This document shows, one piece after another, positions 61,560 to 64,000 of a stretch of DNA of 64,000 bases. This DNA comes from Aradus depressus (lineage: Eukaryota; Arthropoda; Insecta; Hemiptera; Aradidae), in the NCBI GenBank assembly GCA_963662175.1, contig OY759221.1, positions 23,175,027 through 23,239,026 on the forward strand, in the 5' to 3' direction. The first letter of the stretch is position 1. Every line of letters begins with the position of its first letter. The translations under genes were made by a program, and so were the position numbers. Under the pieces are notes generated by a model. The model was not told the DNA's origin, did not search any database, and saw only the letters and a list, made by a program, of their open reading frames with translations.

Positions 61560-62040
61560 TAAAGACCTATTGATTTTGCAGCCAAATCGACCAAAGACGA
61601 GAGGGATTAGGGGAGAGGCTTGACATAAAAACTGTAATAACTGCCGTTGTAATGAATGTATCGACACAGCATTTCATATATAAATTCAAAACACAACAAC
61701 ACTTATTAATTTTCAGCGGAAACGGCAAAAGGAATCAGAGGTTAAGCTCAAAAACCCCGATACCAATCGATGTAATGTATGTATCGATATGAAATTTCAT
61801 ATTTTTGGTCAAAACATCATGAGGACAATACCTGGACTCAATTCAAAAAACATAATAACTGCCAATGTAATGAATTTATCGACATAAAATTTAGTATAAG
61901 GATTTAGGAGCACCTACGTCAACTATTGAATATTAGCGCAAACGGTCGACTGGTATTGGAGGAGAAGCGAAAAGTTAATAGATTAATTCGTTCTGGGGAA
62001 GTATATTGTCTTTGATTCACTGACGACTTTTATACTTTCT
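61560..62040 (+). repeat. Family A, right piece
   Basis: GACCTATTGATTTTGCAGCC, three successive body blocks (TGTAATGAATGTATCGACAC, TGTAATGTATGTATCGATAT, TGTAATGAATTTATCGACAT), ending TTCGTTCTGGGGAAGTATAT. It shows that the body is itself a tandem of about 130-170 bp. Confidence 0.65.
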
Positions 62041-62960
62041 AATACCAAACAAAAGAAAATAGGTATAAGTTAGGGGCTTATATTTATCACCTAATCAAAA
62101 TTTTTTCAAATAATAGTTCTTTGGAAAACTAAAAGTCATAATTTGTATGAAATATAATTTTGAGTCGACCCCCTTCCCTGATACCCCCTTTCCCGTTGCA
62201 GATTTTGCTGGAAACTAACAGGTAGTGTCCTTTTGGGGTTTTGACTTTAAATATAAAATTTCATATCGATACATTCATTACATCGGCAGATATTGGGGTT
62301 TTTGTGTTGAACCTCCCTCTGATCCCTCCCTTTCCTTCTGTCGTTTCAGCTGAAAATTAATAAGTGTCGTCCTTGTGGTGTTTCGAATCACATATGAAAT
62401 TTGGTGTTGATACATTCATTACAACGGCAGTTTGTTGGTCGATTTGGCTGAAAAACAGGTGTCGTCGTTGGCAGTGGCGGATCCAGAAAACCTCTCAGGG
62501 GGGGCGAGTTTTTTTTTTTCTTTTTTCTAAGTTACTGAAACTTATGATTAAGGTGAATTAAATAAGAATTAGCGAATGATTATTATAAAAACAACAAACA
62601 TGGCAGAAACGTTGATAAGTTATTTTTAGTCGTGGTTATATTTACATTCGTTATAATTACGGTTATAATTACGTTATTTTTTATATATTTTATAATTTAT
62701 ATAATTATGTCTGATGATATCTTAAAATTTTAAAAAAAAATCTCTCAGGGGGGGGGGGGGGGGATAGCTCCATCGCCCCCCTTGGATCCGCCACTGGTCG
62801 TTGGAGGGTTTTGGATTCACATATAAAATTTCGTGATGATACATTCATTCTATCCGGAGTTATCGTGTTCACAGACACCCACACACACACACACACAGAC
62901 AGACATTATTGGCGGATTTCATAACTTCTCTTATACTTCACACAGTAAAACACTACAGAT
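62041..62960 (-). repeat. Family A, long reversed copy with a hAT insertion
   Basis: TACTTTCTAATACC start, three body blocks (GATACATTCATTACATCGGC; GATACATTCATTACAACGGC; GATACATTCATTCTATCCGG), a (CA)n patch, then GCGGATTTCATAACTTCTCT. Interrupted at 62472-62796. Confidence 0.65.
62472..62796. mobile_element. hAT-like MITE, 325 bp, perfect 8-bp TSD
   Basis: GTCGTTGG lies at 62464-62471 and 62797-62804. Ends CAGTGGCGGATCCAG and, reversed, CAGTGGCGGATCCAAGG. Inner CCTCTCAGGGGGGG and CTCTCAGGGGGGGG repeats lie near both ends. No ORF. Confidence 0.95.
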
Positions 62961-63230
62961 CTTTTGTTATATTTACTCTATTTCTTAATAATCAGTTAAT
63001 GGGTATTTCGGGGTGTCTGCAGATGACGGGATTCTGTCCTAGTTAGTCGTGTCACGGCTCAACTTATTCAGGATTTCCCTCGGGAAGGAGCTTCGTGTCA
63101 CTTGAGAAAAGTTAGTAAAATTAAACTTTCTTATCGGTTTGACGTCGCTATTCTCAAATCACGTCTCCGTCACATACAGAAATCTTTCCAAAAAACTTTT
63201 TTTTTTATAACCAATTTTTTTACTTTAGTT

Positions 63231-63268
63231 ATACGATAATTACATTTATATATATAATTATCGTATAA
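63231..63268. repeat. Hairpin in A+T-rich DNA
   Basis: TATACGATAATTA and TAATTATCGTATA are perfect inverted 13-mers around a 12-base A+T loop. Confidence 0.8.
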
Positions 63269-63449
63269 TATATATAATAAATATTTATATGTATATATGT
63301 CTGGTGTTTGGGCAAAAGGCTTAAGTCAGAATAAGTCTTGTGATCCAAAGGACCAGTGCATTTAAATATTTTTACCACATGTAACTGATTGTTGCAGTAT
63401 TATACTTTGTTTATATTTAATACTTTATAGAAATAATATTTCTAGTAAC

Positions 63450-64000
63450 ATTTTTTTTTTTTTTGGTTTTTTATTTAGAAAGATGCAACTGTTGATAGGG
63501 TGCAACAATCAGCATCTATGATGGTAGATATGGAGATGTTGGCGTGAAAGGCATGTGAGAGGAAGGCCACCCAGTGGCAGGTCCTCGGGACGAAAATATA
63601 TATTAATTACTGAGACAAAAACAAAAAAATAAAATAAATAAATAAGAAAAAAAAAATTATTAATAAAAAGGAATTATAAGACAATTTTGATGGATGGATA
63701 CGAGAGATGATAAAAGCAAAGGAAACTAATGTAAAAAATAAAAAAAAATATTAAGAAGGAATAGGAATTAAGGTGGCGGTAAGTCGCGGTTCTTCTCTTC
63801 AACCTTCGGGGGGGTTTTGTGGTAAGTGTTGTGAAGATAAAGTACGTATTTCTGGGTTTGTATGAGTGAAAAGTTTTCTAAAAAACGTATGTAAGTAGTT
63901 TGTATTGTGTCGGTACTGTGTTTATCATAAGATCTTATGAAGTGTTCTGTTGTTTATGTATGGGGGGCACTGAAACCCCTGAATTCGTTGTTGGATGTTT
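63450..64000 (-). mobile_element. Jockey-clade LINE 3' end, runs off the window
   Basis: T15 (reversed poly(A)) at about 63451-63465, then the 3' UTR shared with 47866 and 40480 (GGGTGCAACAATCAGCATCT, GGAAGGCCACCCAGTGGCAG). Coding similarity begins near 63780 and continues past 64000 (GTTCTGTTGTTTATGTATGG). A deletion near 63970 removes part of LRLITxCP. Confidence 0.9.

Overview
The window looks like arthropod, most likely insect, nuclear DNA. It is A+T-rich and almost gene-free, and nearly everything recognisable is a dead or nonautonomous transposable element. Supporting signs are Jockey-clade and RNase H-bearing LINE fragments, RTE-type LINE tails, hAT, PIF/Harbinger, Mutator-like, piggyBac-like and Tigger/pogo remnants, and a tRNA-derived SINE whose young copies end in CCTAA pentamers (the TTAGG motif of insect telomeres). 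I cannot name the species. No complete host gene is visible. There is no bacterial operon, CRISPR array or viral genome.

Layout. 0-5 kb: a 16-bp minisatellite, a Tigger-type terminus, a (CA)n tract, a 377-bp Mutator-like MITE with a 9-bp target duplication, and two adjacent SINEs. 5-9 kb: SINEs of two families, copies of a large unclassified repeat ('family A'), and on the minus strand a convincing small exon with a signal peptide between good splice sites (7080-7198). 9-16 kb: a palindrome-rich MITE, an RTE tail, a run of 30 G, a 693-bp element with inverted arms, hammerhead-like motifs and a 12-bp target duplication, and a Harbinger-like element inserted into a SINE. 16-21 kb: family A and a 1.6-kb array of 108/112-bp units organised as a 220-bp higher-order repeat. 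21-30 kb: SINEs, a piggyBac-like element between inverted hammerhead-like arms, a candidate plus-strand exon (27831-27900) and a hAT element. 30-44 kb: RNase H-type LINEs lying tail to tail, a second hAT copy, RTE and Jockey tails with 3' UTRs. 44-64 kb: more SINEs, an endonuclease-domain remnant, a TSD-flanked Jockey copy, hairpin and tandem repeats, three Tigger/pogo-type elements (one still encoding the end of its transposase), a third hAT MITE, and a Jockey tail running off the window.

Two things deserve most attention. First, a motif of the form CTGANGA, a perfect or near-perfect short stem, then GAAA recurs in at least seven unrelated contexts with different but self-complementary stems. 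This is the signature of hammerhead ribozyme stem II and suggests a family of ribozyme-bearing retroelements such as Penelope-like elements. Second, the window holds an unusually readable stack of nested insertions, many with exact target-site duplications, that allows relative dating. The interspersed 'genes' do not work together; the shared theme is parasitic elements using each other as landing sites inside what is probably intron or intergenic DNA of one or more large-intron genes.
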